From JBBRHQ01 sp963738305 (GTDB taxonomy: Bacteria > Actinomycetota > Thermoleophilia > Solirubrobacterales > 70-9): a stretch of DNA of 64,000 bases. Numbering within the stretch: position 1 is the first letter of the stretch; each line of letters starts with the position of its first letter. The notes under the pieces were generated by a model, which saw only the letters and a list, made by a program, of their open reading frames with translations, was not told the origin of the DNA and did not search any database. Below are positions 33,716-42,287 of the stretch, piece by piece. A program made the position numbers and the translations under genes. The stretch covers positions 60,730-124,729 of the forward strand of contig CAVTVU010000012.1 in NCBI GenBank assembly GCA_963738305.1, given 5' to 3'.

Positions 33716-34915
33716 ATGCGCGTTCTCATTCTCGGGGGCGACGGCTACCTCGGTTGGCCGACGGCCCTGAGGTTCTCGGCCCGCGGCCACGAGGTTTCGG
33801 TCCTCGACAACTTCTCTCGCCGGCGCTGGCATCAGGAGCACGGGACGGACTCCCTGACCCCGATCCGCAGCCTCGACGAGCGCATCGGCGCCTGGCAGGA
33901 GATCTCCGGCGAGCAGATCCGGCGCTACGTCGGCAGCGTCGAGGACGGCGCCTTCCTCGACGAGGTCGTGGCCGAGGCGCGCCCCGAGGCGATCGTCCAC
34001 TACGGCGAGCAGCCCTCGGCGCCCTACTCGATGATGTCCCGGGAGCGGGCGGTCGAGACCCAGCACACCAACGTGATCGGCACCCTGAACCTGCTCTTCT
34101 CGATCCGCGACCACGTGCCGGATGCCCACCTGGTCAAGCTCGGAACAATGGGGGAGTACGGCACGCCGAACATCGACATCGAAGAGGGGTTCATCGAGAT
34201 CGAGCACAAGGGGCGCCGTGACACCCTCCCGTTCCCGAAGCTGCCGGGGTCGCTCTATCACTGCTCGAAGGTCCACGACTCGACCAACATCCACTTCGCC
34301 TGCCGCATCTGGGGCCTGCGCGCGACCGACCTCAACCAGGGCGTGGTCTACGGCATCGACACCGAGGAGACCGCGCGCGACGAGCGCCTCGTCACCCGAT
34401 TCGACTACGACGAGGTGTTCGGCACCGTGCTCAACCGGTTCTGCCTGCAGGCGGTGATCGGCCATCCGCTCACCGTCTATGGCGCCGGCGGGCAGACACG
34501 GGGCTTCCTCAACATCCGGGACACGCTGCGCTGTGTCGAGCTGGCGGTGGAGAACCCGGCCGGGGCCGGCGAGTACCGGGTCTTCAACCAGTTCACCGAG
34601 CAGTTCTCGGTCGGCGAGCTGGCCGAGCTGGTCAGCGAGGCGGGCCGGCACCTCGGCTACGAGGTGGAAACCCGCACCTACGAGAACCCGCGGGTCGAGC
34701 GCGAGCAGCACTACTACAACGCCACCCACACCAAGCTGCTCGACCTCGGGCTCGAGCCGACCCTGCTGGGCGAGGAGCTGGTGGAGTCGATGCTGCACGC
34801 GATCGAGCGCCATCGCGAGCGGGCGATCGGGAGCGCGATCGAGCCGCAGACCCGCTGGAACCCTTCCTCCGGGGAGGCCGCGGGAGCGATCTCGCCGGTC
34901 GCGGCGGGCAGCTAG
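33716..34915 (+). CDS. sqdB: UDP-sulfoquinovose synthase-like NAD-dependent epimerase
   Basis: Makes UDP-sulfoquinovose from UDP-glucose and sulfite (SQD1/SqdB/Agl3 group of extended SDR proteins). 399 residues. NAD loop VLILGGDGYLGWPTA; FGEQ-type block HYGEQPSAPYSMMSRERAVETQHTN; VKLGTMGEYGTPNIDIEEGF; the YxxxK pair in YHCSKVHD; LNQGVVYGIDTEET; and VYGAGGQTRGFLNIRDT. These match plant SQD1 closely from memory. No SqdX/SqdD lipid transferase is in view; instead two GT-C transferases lie divergently. Confidence 0.87.
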   Translation: MRVLILGGDGYLGWPTALRFSARGHEVSVLDNFSRRRWHQEHGTDSLTPIRSLDERIGAWQEISGEQIRRYVGSVEDGAFLDEVVAEARPEAIVHYGEQPSAPYSMMSRERAVETQHTNVIGTLNLLFSIRDHVPDAHLVKLGTMGEYGTPNIDIEEGFIEIEHKGRRDTLPFPKLPGSLYHCSKVHDSTNIHFACRIWGLRATDLNQGVVYGIDTEETARDERLVTRFDYDEVFGTVLNRFCLQAVIGHPLTVYGAGGQTRGFLNIRDTLRCVELAVENPAGAGEYRVFNQFTEQFSVGELAELVSEAGRHLGYEVETRTYENPRVEREQHYYNATHTKLLDLGLEPTLLGEELVESMLHAIERHRERAIGSAIEPQTRWNPSSGEAAGAISPVAAGS

Positions 34916-34969
34916 AAGCGCCGGCTCGCCGCCCCAAAACACCCTGCTCGGCAGGCACGGAGCCGCTGC

Positions 34970-34975
34970 TACCAT
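34970..34975 (+). promoter_or_regulatory. putative extended -10 box of ilvB (GCTACCAT)
   Basis: TACCAT at 34970-34975 with GC in front, 13 nt before the ilvB ATG. No leader peptide with branched-chain codons fits in the 73-nt gap. Confidence 0.35.
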
Positions 34976-34988
34976 CGCCTGTTTGACG

Positions 34989-36668
34989 ATGAGAGCCGCC
35001 GACGCACTGATGGAGTCGCTGAAGGCCGAGGGTGTCGAGCACATCTTCGGCATCCCGGGCGGGGCCAACCTGCCCACCTACGACGCCCTCGTCGACGCCG
35101 ACCTCGACCACATCCAGGTCCGCCACGAGCAGGGCGGCGGCCACGCCGCGGAGGGCTACGCGAAGGCGTCGGGGCGGGTCGGGGTCGCTTTCGCCACCTC
35201 CGGCCCGGGGGCGACCAACCTGGTCACGGCGATCGCCGACGCGATGATGGACTCGGTCCCGACCGTCTTCGTCACCGGGCAGGTGCGAACCGAGCTGATC
35301 GGCACCGACGGATTCCAGGAGGCCGACGTGCTTGGGGCGACGCTGCCCTTCGTCAAGCACTCCTTCCAGGTCACCGACCCGCGCCAGATCCCCGAGTACG
35401 TGCACGAGGCCTTCCACGTCGCCTCGACCGGGCGCCCCGGGCCGGTGCTGATCGACATTCCCCAGGACCTCTCGCGCGCGGAGATCGAGTACGAGCCCCG
35501 CACCGACCCAGTCGAGCTGCCCGGGTACAAGCCCTCGGTCGAGGGCAATATCAAGCAGGTGCGGATCGCCGCCAAGGCGCTCGCCAACGCCCGCCGCCCG
35601 GTCTTCTACACCGGCGGCGGTGTGGTCAACGCCAACGCCTCCGAGGAGCTTCGCGAGCTCTGCCTCAGCGACGAGTTCCCCGTCACCTCGACCCTGATGG
35701 GCCTCGGAGCCTTCCCGGCCAGCCACGAGCACTGGATCGGGATGCTGGGCATGCACGGCACCCGCACGGCCAACTATGCGATGGACAACGCCGATCTGAT
35801 CGTCGCCCTCGGAGCCCGCTTCGACGATCGCATCACCGGCAAGCTCTCGGAGTTCGCCCCGCGGGCAAAGTTCATCCACGTCGACGTCGATCCGGCCGAG
35901 ATCTCCAAGAACGTCCCGGCCCACATCCCGATCGTCGGCGACGCGAAGTACGTGATCCCGGCCCTGACCCGCGAGTACCGCGCGCTGCAGACCGACTCGG
36001 GGCGGCTGGAGGCTTGGTGGAAGCAGATCCACGCCTGGCAGAAGGAGTACCCGCTCTCCTACGAGGAGGGCGACGGAGGCGAGATCAAGCCGCAATTCAT
36101 GGTCGAGGCGATGTTCCGCGCGACCGGTGGCGACGCGATCGTCACCTCCGACGTCGGCCAGCACCAGATGTGGGCCGCCCAGTACTACGGCTTCGACCGC
36201 CCTCGCCGCTGGATCAACTCCGGCGGCCTGGGGACGATGGGCTTCGGGCTGCCGGCGGCGATCGGCGCCAAGGTTGCCTGCCCCGACGACCAGGTCGTCT
36301 GCCTGGCCGGCGACGGCAGCCTCGTCATGAACTGCCAGGAGCTGGCGACCGCGGTGCACCAGAAGATCCCGGTCAAGGTCTTCCTGATGAACAACGGCTA
36401 CATGGGCATGGTACGCCAGTGGCAGGAGCTCTTCTGGGACAAGCGCTACAGCTCGGTCGAGCTGGGACCCAGCCCCGACTGGGTGAAGCTGGCCGAGGCG
36501 TTCGGCGCCACCGGGCTGCGTTGCGAGGACGCCGCCGACCTGGAGGAGGCGATGCGTGGGGCGCTGGAGGCCGAGGGCCCGGTCCTGCTCGACGTCCGCG
36601 TCTCGCCGGCCGAGAACTGCTACCCGATGATCCCCGCCGGTGCGGCGGCTCGCGACATGGTCGGATGA
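34989..36668 (+). CDS. ilvB: acetolactate synthase large subunit
   Basis: ThDP enzyme for the first common step of valine, leucine and isoleucine synthesis. 559 residues. GIPGGANLPTYDAL, RHEQGGGHAAEGYAKASGRVGV (cofactor-activating Glu), central FAD-binding domain, and the ThDP motif GDGSLVMNCQELATAVHQKIPVKVF with its NN. Start ATG is supported by family N-terminus. Followed by ilvN after 73 nt containing a strong RNA structure. Confidence 0.95.
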   Translation: MRAADALMESLKAEGVEHIFGIPGGANLPTYDALVDADLDHIQVRHEQGGGHAAEGYAKASGRVGVAFATSGPGATNLVTAIADAMMDSVPTVFVTGQVRTELIGTDGFQEADVLGATLPFVKHSFQVTDPRQIPEYVHEAFHVASTGRPGPVLIDIPQDLSRAEIEYEPRTDPVELPGYKPSVEGNIKQVRIAAKALANARRPVFYTGGGVVNANASEELRELCLSDEFPVTSTLMGLGAFPASHEHWIGMLGMHGTRTANYAMDNADLIVALGARFDDRITGKLSEFAPRAKFIHVDVDPAEISKNVPAHIPIVGDAKYVIPALTREYRALQTDSGRLEAWWKQIHAWQKEYPLSYEEGDGGEIKPQFMVEAMFRATGGDAIVTSDVGQHQMWAAQYYGFDRPRRWINSGGLGTMGFGLPAAIGAKVACPDDQVVCLAGDGSLVMNCQELATAVHQKIPVKVFLMNNGYMGMVRQWQELFWDKRYSSVELGPSPDWVKLAEAFGATGLRCEDAADLEEAMRGALEAEGPVLLDVRVSPAENCYPMIPAGAAARDMVG

Positions 36669-36669
36669 G

Positions 36670-36759
36670 CCCCACGACCAAGCAGATCGAGGATGCAGGG
36701 CGCGAAGCGTGCTCCGCACGCGAGCGCCCGAAGACGAAGATATGCGCAGCGTCGTGGGG
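36670..36759 (+). promoter_or_regulatory. nested RNA structure between ilvB and ilvN
   Basis: Outer stem: CCCCACGAC (36670-36678) with GTCGTGGGG (36751-36759). Inside it lies hairpin 36698-36729: GGGCGC, GAA, GCGTGC, TCC loop, GCACGC, GA, GCGCCC, i.e. two perfect 6-bp helices. The outer right arm covers the first ilvN codons if ATG 36742 is used, or the G-rich stretch just before ATG 36763. It could set the ilvB:ilvN ratio or end part of the transcripts. Confidence 0.55.
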
Positions 36760-37314
36760 TTCATGATGGGGGAACCAGGGACTCCTGAGGCGGTCAAGCT
36801 CGAGGACCTGCACGTCCCCGGGGCCCTGACCGGGCGCAAGCACGTGCTCTCGATCCTGGTCGAGAACCGGCCCGGCGTGCTGGCCCGGATCGCCGGGCTC
36901 TTCGCCCGCCGCGGCTTCAACATCGACACGCTCGCGGTCGGGCCGACCGACGACGCCGAGATCTCGCGAATCACCCTCACCCTGGACGGGGCCGTCCACC
37001 CGATCGACCAGGTGACCAAGCAGCTCCACAAGCTGGTCAACGTGCTGAAGATCCGCGACATGGAGCCCGAGGAGACCATCGCTCGGGAGATGGCGCTCTT
37101 CAAGGTTTCCGCGGCGGTGGAGAACCGGGCCGAGGTGATGCAGTTCGCCGAGATCTTCCGTGCCAAGATCGTCGACATCTCGCGGCGCACGATGACGATC
37201 GAGGTGACCGGCTCGGCCGACAAGGTCGAGGCCTTCGAGCGGATGATCCGCCCGCACGGTCTGGTCGAGATGGTCCGCACGGGCGAGATCGCGATCGCCC
37301 GCGGCGGCGACTAG
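36742..37314 (+). CDS. ilvN: acetolactate synthase small (regulatory) subunit
   Basis: Feedback-regulatory partner of IlvB. 190 residues from ATG 36742. N-terminal ACT domain (HVLSILVENRPGVLARIAGLFARRGFNIDTLAVGPT) that binds valine, and C-terminal domain (REMALFKVSA, then VDISRRTMTIEVTGSADKVEAF). ATG 36763 or 36766 are alternative starts, relevant to the RNA structure upstream. ilvC lies apart at 46 kb, separated by the men genes. Confidence 0.92.
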   Translation: MRSVVGFMMGEPGTPEAVKLEDLHVPGALTGRKHVLSILVENRPGVLARIAGLFARRGFNIDTLAVGPTDDAEISRITLTLDGAVHPIDQVTKQLHKLVNVLKIRDMEPEETIAREMALFKVSAAVENRAEVMQFAEIFRAKIVDISRRTMTIEVTGSADKVEAFERMIRPHGLVEMVRTGEIAIARGGD

Positions 37315-37896
37315 ATGCTGCGCCAGGCGGAGCCTGGCACTTTGCGCGACGCGGAAATCTCCGAGGCCGCGGCCCGCAGCCTCTCTCGACACAAGCGCCA
37401 TCCCTTTGTTCGGTCGGCCGCCGGCGGCCGGACGCTTAGCGCGCTGATGCTGCCGCTTCTTGCGATTCGGCCCCCGACGGGGTACGGAGTGATCACCACG
37501 GCCGGCCGCAAAACCGGCAAGCTGCGTCGCAGATGCCTGCGCGCAATACAGCACGGGGACGTCGTCTACGTCGTCATGCTCCGCCCGCCGATCGTCGCGG
37601 TGGAACGCCCGGGGACGGTCAGCGCCTGGGTGCTCAACATCCGGGCCGACCCGAAAGTGCGGGTTCGCCTGGCCGGCGGCAGCTTCGCCGGAGTGGCACG
37701 CGAGCTTCGCGAGGTCGGGGAGCTGGAGAGGGCGCGGCGGGCCTTCTGCGAACCGGTCGTGCCGCTCGACTACATGGAGTGCAACCTGCACCTTCGTGGC
37801 GTGCCGAGCCGCGCCAAGATCCGCGAGATGCACCGGTACTGGTTCGACACCGGCATACCACTGGCGGTCGAGCTGGTTAGCAATGCCGGCACTTGA
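37315..37896 (+). CDS. deazaflavin (F420)-dependent nitroreductase-family protein
   Basis: 193 residues, starting directly after the ilvN stop. Ddn-like split-barrel fold: GYGVITTAGRKTGKLRRRCLRAI (the usual TTxGRKTG motif) and AWVLNIRADPKVRVRLAGGSF. Such proteins use F420H2 to reduce quinones or other substrates, or only bind it. Position next to menF suggests a link with menaquinone, but this is inference. Its 3' end overlaps menF by 14 nt. Confidence 0.8.
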   Translation: MLRQAEPGTLRDAEISEAAARSLSRHKRHPFVRSAAGGRTLSALMLPLLAIRPPTGYGVITTAGRKTGKLRRRCLRAIQHGDVVYVVMLRPPIVAVERPGTVSAWVLNIRADPKVRVRLAGGSFAGVARELREVGELERARRAFCEPVVPLDYMECNLHLRGVPSRAKIREMHRYWFDTGIPLAVELVSNAGT

Positions 37897-39283
37897 GGCC
37901 GACATCCTGCTGGCCGCGATCACCGACGGCCTCGCTGCCGCCCGCGAGCGGCCAGGCCGCACCTTGGTGAGCGCCACCGCGGAGGTCGAGGTCGACGACC
38001 CGATCGCCTTCGTCTTCGCCTCCCGGCTGGCGAGCGATCGATGGTTTTGTTGGGAGCAGCCGGACCGGGGCTTTGCGCTGGCGGCCCTCGGTATCGCCCA
38101 CGAGGCGGTCTCGCGCGGTCCAGAGCGCTTCGTCGACGTCGCCGGCGCTTGTCTCGAGCTGGCCCGGAACCGGATTGCCAGTGGCGAGGAGGACCTGTCG
38201 CCCGGCGCCGGACCGGCTTGGTGTGGCGGTTTCGCCTTCGCCGACCACGGCGGGGCATCCGCAATCTGGTCCTCGTTTCCGCCGGCGCTCCTGGTCCTGC
38301 CGGAGATCTCCCTCTGTCGCTCGGGTGAGAGGACCTTTGCGACCGTGAACGCGGTCGGGGGCCCGGCCGTGGATGGAGAGGAGATCACAGCGCAGCTCGG
38401 CGCCCGTTTGGCGGGGCTGCGCGACGCTTCGCTCCCGCTGCTCGACCCCGCCCTGTTCGGGCGGACCGAGATCGAGAGCGTCCGGCCCCCGAGCGCCTTC
38501 GAGGCCGCGGTGGCGGCGGCGGTGGACCGGATCGCCTCCAGCGAGATCGAGAAGGTCGTGCTGGCCCGTGCGGTGCGGGTCCGCGCCCCCGCCGCGTACG
38601 ACGCCGCGGCCGTCTTCGGGGCGATTCGCGAGCTGTTCCCGGCCTGCTTCTGCTTCTGCTGCGGGACGCCGGAGGCCGCCTTCGTCGGCGCCAGCCCGGA
38701 GACCCTGATCCGCCGCTCGGGCGCCGGGGCCTCCACCGTCGCGCTCGCGGGCTCGGCCAGGCGCAGCTCCGACCCGGCTGTCGACGACCACATCGGCCAG
38801 CGCCTGTTGAGCAGCGAGAAGGACCGCAACGAGCACGAGATCGTCGTGCGCCGGATCGTGCGAAAGCTGGAGCCGTTGTCGGTTTGGGTCGAGCCGGCGA
38901 GCGATCCGGGCCTAGTGAAGATCGCCAACATCCAGCACCTGGCAACCCCGATCCACGCTCAAATCGCGGATTCCCGCTCCGCCGTCGAGTTGGCGGCGCT
39001 GCTCCATCCGACGCCGGCGATCGGAGGGGAGCCGTGGCCGGCGGCGGAGCGGCTGATCGACGAGCTGGAGGGGATGGACCGCGGCTGGTACGCGGGCGCG
39101 ATCGGCTGGATGGACGCCGCCGAGGACGGCGAGTTCTGCGTCGGCATCCGCAGCGCCTTGCTGCGGGACCGCGAGGCGCACCTCTTCGCCGGCAACGGCA
39201 TCGTCGTCGATTCCGACCCCGAGGCGGAGCTGGCCGAGACCGAGCCGAAGCTCGGCGCGATGCTGCCCCTGCTGACGGACTAG
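37883..39283 (+). CDS. menF: isochorismate synthase
   Basis: Converts chorismate to isochorismate, the entry to menaquinone. 466 residues from ATG 37883, inside the end of the previous gene, so co-translated. C-terminal chorismate-utilising domain: EIEKVVLARAVRVRAP, AFVGASPETLIRRSG, ALAGSARRSSDP, SSEKDRNEHEIVVRRI, IQHLATPIHAQI, LHPTPAIGGEP, and GWMDAAEDGEFCVGIRSAL with FAGNGIVVDSDPEAE. Chorismate-family members include salicylate synthases, but the men context favours MenF. Confidence 0.92.
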   Translation: MPALEADILLAAITDGLAAARERPGRTLVSATAEVEVDDPIAFVFASRLASDRWFCWEQPDRGFALAALGIAHEAVSRGPERFVDVAGACLELARNRIASGEEDLSPGAGPAWCGGFAFADHGGASAIWSSFPPALLVLPEISLCRSGERTFATVNAVGGPAVDGEEITAQLGARLAGLRDASLPLLDPALFGRTEIESVRPPSAFEAAVAAAVDRIASSEIEKVVLARAVRVRAPAAYDAAAVFGAIRELFPACFCFCCGTPEAAFVGASPETLIRRSGAGASTVALAGSARRSSDPAVDDHIGQRLLSSEKDRNEHEIVVRRIVRKLEPLSVWVEPASDPGLVKIANIQHLATPIHAQIADSRSAVELAALLHPTPAIGGEPWPAAERLIDELEGMDRGWYAGAIGWMDAAEDGEFCVGIRSALLRDREAHLFAGNGIVVDSDPEAELAETEPKLGAMLPLLTD

Positions 39284-39312
39284 GGCGGGACGGGCCGCCG
39301 CCGTCCCCCGCC
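39284..39312. terminator. strong hairpin after menF, convergent with menD
   Basis: GGCGGGACGG (39284-39293) pairs with CCGTCCC and CGCC (39301-39312), 11 bp with a 2-nt C bulge and a 7-nt loop, one nt after the menF stop. No T tract. The remaining 86 nt to the end of menD show nothing recognisable. Confidence 0.5.
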
Positions 39313-39398
39313 AGCCGAGCTGCAAGTTACGGCTCCAATGATCACGGTTCTTTGCATTCGATGCCGGCGCTTGCAGGTCGGCTGCGTCGCCCCGGCGC

Positions 39399-41138
39399 TC
39401 AGGCAAGGGCTTCGGCGACCGCTGCGGCCAGGCGCTGGTGGATCGCGACGTTCTTGGCCCGATCAACCCTGACCTCGATCAGGCCCGTGCCGGCCGCCAG
39501 CGCCTGCGGCAGCTCGCCGAGGTCCGCCACTCGTCGATGCTCGAGCCCAAACATCGCCGCGGCCTTCGCGACATCCACACCCCGCGGAGTCCCCAGCAGA
39601 GCCTCGAACTCCGCCTCCTTCATTGCCTGCTCCTGAGGGAGGAAGTGGAAGATCCCGCCGCCGTCGTTGTTGACGACGACGATCCGCACCGGCGTCGACA
39701 CCTCGCGCAGCGCCGCCAACCCGCCCAGGTCGTGCAGCAGTCCGAGGTCGCCGGTGACGATCGTGGTCGGGCGGCCCGATGCGTGCGCGGCGCCGATCCC
39801 CGACGAGACCAGGCCGTCGATCCCGTTGGCCCCCCGGTTGGCGAGGAAGAGCACGTCGGCCTCTCCAGGTGGCAAGAACGTCTCCTGGTCGCGGATCGGC
39901 ATGCTCGACGCGGTGTAGACGAGATCGCCGTCCTCATAGCTGGTCCCGAGGGTGGTGGCCAGGCCCGGTTCGCTGGGTGCGCCAAGCCCCGAGAGAGCAT
40001 CGGCGAGGGCGGCGCGGGACTTCGCTTCCGCGCCGACCCAGCTCTCAACCCAGCCATCCTTCACAAGCTCCGGAAGCCGCCCGGCGATCCCCTTGGCCAG
40101 CGCGGCCGGGTCAACCCGGACCAGCGCCGCGGCGCGGCTGCTCGGCTCGTTCCAGCCCCCGGCCGGGTCGATCACCAGCTCGTCCGCTCCCGAGGCGGCG
40201 AGCCACTGGCGAAGCGGCTTCGAGGTCGGCATCTCACCGAAGCGGAGCACCAGGTCGGGATGATCCGGAGCGGCCTCGGCGCGCAGGATCGAGTCGTAGG
40301 TGGACACGACGTGCGAGCGGTCGTGGGGGCCGCTGCGAAGCTGAGAGGTCGGCTCGGCCAGGATCGGCATTCCCGCCGCGGCCGCCAGCGATGCGAGCGG
40401 GTCGCGCAACTCCGGATCGGTCTGGCGGCCGGCGACGATCAGGCCGCGCGAAGCGGCTCCCACGCGTTTGGACAGCTCCTCGATGACAAATGAATCGGGC
40501 GGCGGCGGGGGAGACGCGAGCGCGGTCAGCGGCCGTCCCTCCCGACCCTCCCGCGCCAGGGGGTCGGTCGCAGTGACGGCGCCAGGCTCCTCCAACGGCG
40601 CCAGCGGCTCGCGCCAGGCGAGGTTGAGGTGGACCGGGCCGGGGCGGGTGTCACCGCGAGCCGCTGCGAAGGCACGGCAGGCGACCGAGCGATAGTGCAG
40701 GAGGCCGACGTCGTCGGCATCGTGGGTGCCGACCTCGCAGAACCAGCGCACCGAGTCGCCGTAGAGCTTGAGCTGGTCGATCGTCTGGCCCGTACCAATC
40801 CCACGCAGCTCCGGCGGCCGGTCGGCGGTCAGGGCGATCAGCGGCACCGCCGACTCGTCGGCCTCGCAGATCGCCGGGTGGAAGTTGGCCGCGGCCGTTC
40901 CCGAGGTGCAGAGCATCGCCACCGGCGCGCCGGTCGCCTGCGCCGCGCCGAGAGCGAAGAAGGCGGCCGAGCGCTCGTCGACGATCACCCTCAGCTCGAT
41001 TGCCGGCTCGCGGTGAAGCGCCACCGCCAGCGGGGTCGAGCGCGAGCCGGGGGAGAGGACCGCGTGCCGCACCCCGCAGCGAGCCAGCTCCTCGACCAGG
41101 GCCGAGGCGAGAGCCGTGTTGCGGTTGGTCGGGTCCAT
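39399..41138 (-). CDS. menD: SEPHCHC synthase (2-succinyl-5-enolpyruvyl-6-hydroxy-3-cyclohexene-1-carboxylate synthase)
   Basis: ThDP enzyme joining isochorismate and 2-oxoglutarate. 579 residues from ATG 41136-41138. N-terminus ALVEELARCGVRHAVLSPGSRSTPLAVAL, RVIVDERSAAFFALGAAQATGAP (Glu), LTADRPPELRGIGTGQTIDQ, and the ThDP block TGDLGLLHDLGGL with VVVNNDGGGIFHFLPQ. It heads a minus-strand series only loosely: menC ends 95 nt upstream, long enough for a separate promoter. Confidence 0.95.
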   Translation of the reverse strand: MDPTNRNTALASALVEELARCGVRHAVLSPGSRSTPLAVALHREPAIELRVIVDERSAAFFALGAAQATGAPVAMLCTSGTAAANFHPAICEADESAVPLIALTADRPPELRGIGTGQTIDQLKLYGDSVRWFCEVGTHDADDVGLLHYRSVACRAFAAARGDTRPGPVHLNLAWREPLAPLEEPGAVTATDPLAREGREGRPLTALASPPPPPDSFVIEELSKRVGAASRGLIVAGRQTDPELRDPLASLAAAAGMPILAEPTSQLRSGPHDRSHVVSTYDSILRAEAAPDHPDLVLRFGEMPTSKPLRQWLAASGADELVIDPAGGWNEPSSRAAALVRVDPAALAKGIAGRLPELVKDGWVESWVGAEAKSRAALADALSGLGAPSEPGLATTLGTSYEDGDLVYTASSMPIRDQETFLPPGEADVLFLANRGANGIDGLVSSGIGAAHASGRPTTIVTGDLGLLHDLGGLAALREVSTPVRIVVVNNDGGGIFHFLPQEQAMKEAEFEALLGTPRGVDVAKAAAMFGLEHRRVADLGELPQALAAGTGLIEVRVDRAKNVAIHQRLAAAVAEALA

Positions 41139-41233
41139 CAGGCCGGAACAATGACGAACCGCCGGACCGTCGCGTCTCGCTCCTACCCCTCGGGATTCAG
41201 ACGCAACAAGTCGTTCGGGGCGGCCGCCGCTGC

Positions 41234-42283
41234 TCAGGCGAGACGGTGACGGGCTAGCGCGCCCTCGTCGACCTCCACGCCGAGGCCGGCCCCGCCGGGC
41301 AGCTGAAGCAGGCCGTTGCCCAGCTCGCACTCGGTCGAGGCGATCGTCGCGGAGAACAGCCGCTGGGTGGCGAGGCCGTGGGCGACGCCGGCGTCGCCGC
41401 CGCTCTCGCGCAATGCCTGGGCCGCGTGAGCCGCCGCGGCGATCCCGACCGGGCCGTCGAGGGCGCTGGAGAGGTAGACGGGAATCTTCGCGGCGATCTC
41501 GCGCATCGCTGCGAACCCGCCGACCTTGGAGAGCTTCACCGTGGCCAGGTCGCAGGCGCCGAGCGCCGCCGCCTCTCCGGCCTCTTGGGGGCCGGCGAGG
41601 CTCTCGTCGGCAGCGATGCGAACGCCACTCTCGGCACGCACCCGAGCCAGGGCTTCCAACCCATGGACGGGCTCCTCCGCAAGCTCGATCCCTTGCTCCT
41701 TCATTGCCCCGAGCTTCCCCGCGGCTTCTTCAAGGGTCCAGGCGCCGTTCGCATCCACCCTGATTCGCGCCTCATCGCCAACCGCACCTCTTACCGCCCT
41801 CACCTGCTCGACGTCCCCCGGCACGCCCACCTTGAGCTTGAAGCTGCCGAATCCCTCGCCGGCCCAGCCCTCCGCCTGCGCGGCGACCGCGGCGGGCTCC
41901 CCGGCGGTCAGGGTCGCGTTGCAGCGAACCGGTTCGACGCCGGCTGCGCCCAGCTCCTTCCAGACGGGGACGCGGTGACGGCGCGCCCGCAGATCGAGCA
42001 GAGCCGTCTCGACCGCGCCGCCGGCCGGGGAGGAGAGGTGAGCGCTATCACTGCTTCCCGCGACGGCCCGCTCGCCCCACTCTTCGAGCTCCCTCGCCAC
42101 CTGCCCCAACGGCTTGCCGCCCCGTAGCGACAGAGGCACTGCCTCACCCAGCCCCGCCATGCCGTCCACATCGCGAATCCGCAGCAGGATCATCTCCCGC
42201 CGCTCGAGCCGGCCCCGCGCCGTGACGTAGGGGTCAGAGAAGGGCAACCAGTATGGGACAACGTCGATCGCAGCGAGCCGCAT
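41234..42283 (-). CDS. menC: o-succinylbenzoate synthase
   Basis: Enolase-superfamily dehydratase. 349 residues. Catalytic pair KxK in FGSFKLKVGVPG, metal ligands Asp in RVDANGAWTL, Glu in LAEEPVHG and Asp in IAADESLAG, and second Lys in TVKLSKVGGF. All catalytic residues expected of MenC are present, though related racemases look alike; the men context decides. Four nt after menA. Confidence 0.92.
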   Translation of the reverse strand: MRLAAIDVVPYWLPFSDPYVTARGRLERREMILLRIRDVDGMAGLGEAVPLSLRGGKPLGQVARELEEWGERAVAGSSDSAHLSSPAGGAVETALLDLRARRHRVPVWKELGAAGVEPVRCNATLTAGEPAAVAAQAEGWAGEGFGSFKLKVGVPGDVEQVRAVRGAVGDEARIRVDANGAWTLEEAAGKLGAMKEQGIELAEEPVHGLEALARVRAESGVRIAADESLAGPQEAGEAAALGACDLATVKLSKVGGFAAMREIAAKIPVYLSSALDGPVGIAAAAHAAQALRESGGDAGVAHGLATQRLFSATIASTECELGNGLLQLPGGAGLGVEVDEGALARHRLA

Positions 42284-42287
42284 CGGC

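Noticed and set aside
34916..34988. Leader-peptide attenuator before ilvB
   Set aside because: The 73-nt gap has no short frame rich in Leu, Ile or Val codons; only a -10-like box is present.
34632..38931. Two very long minus-strand open frames (over 850 codons each) across ilvB, ilvN and menF
   Set aside because: They are antisense to clear genes, their translations are Arg/Gly/Pro/Ala-rich low-complexity with no motif, and such frames are expected in DNA of this GC content.
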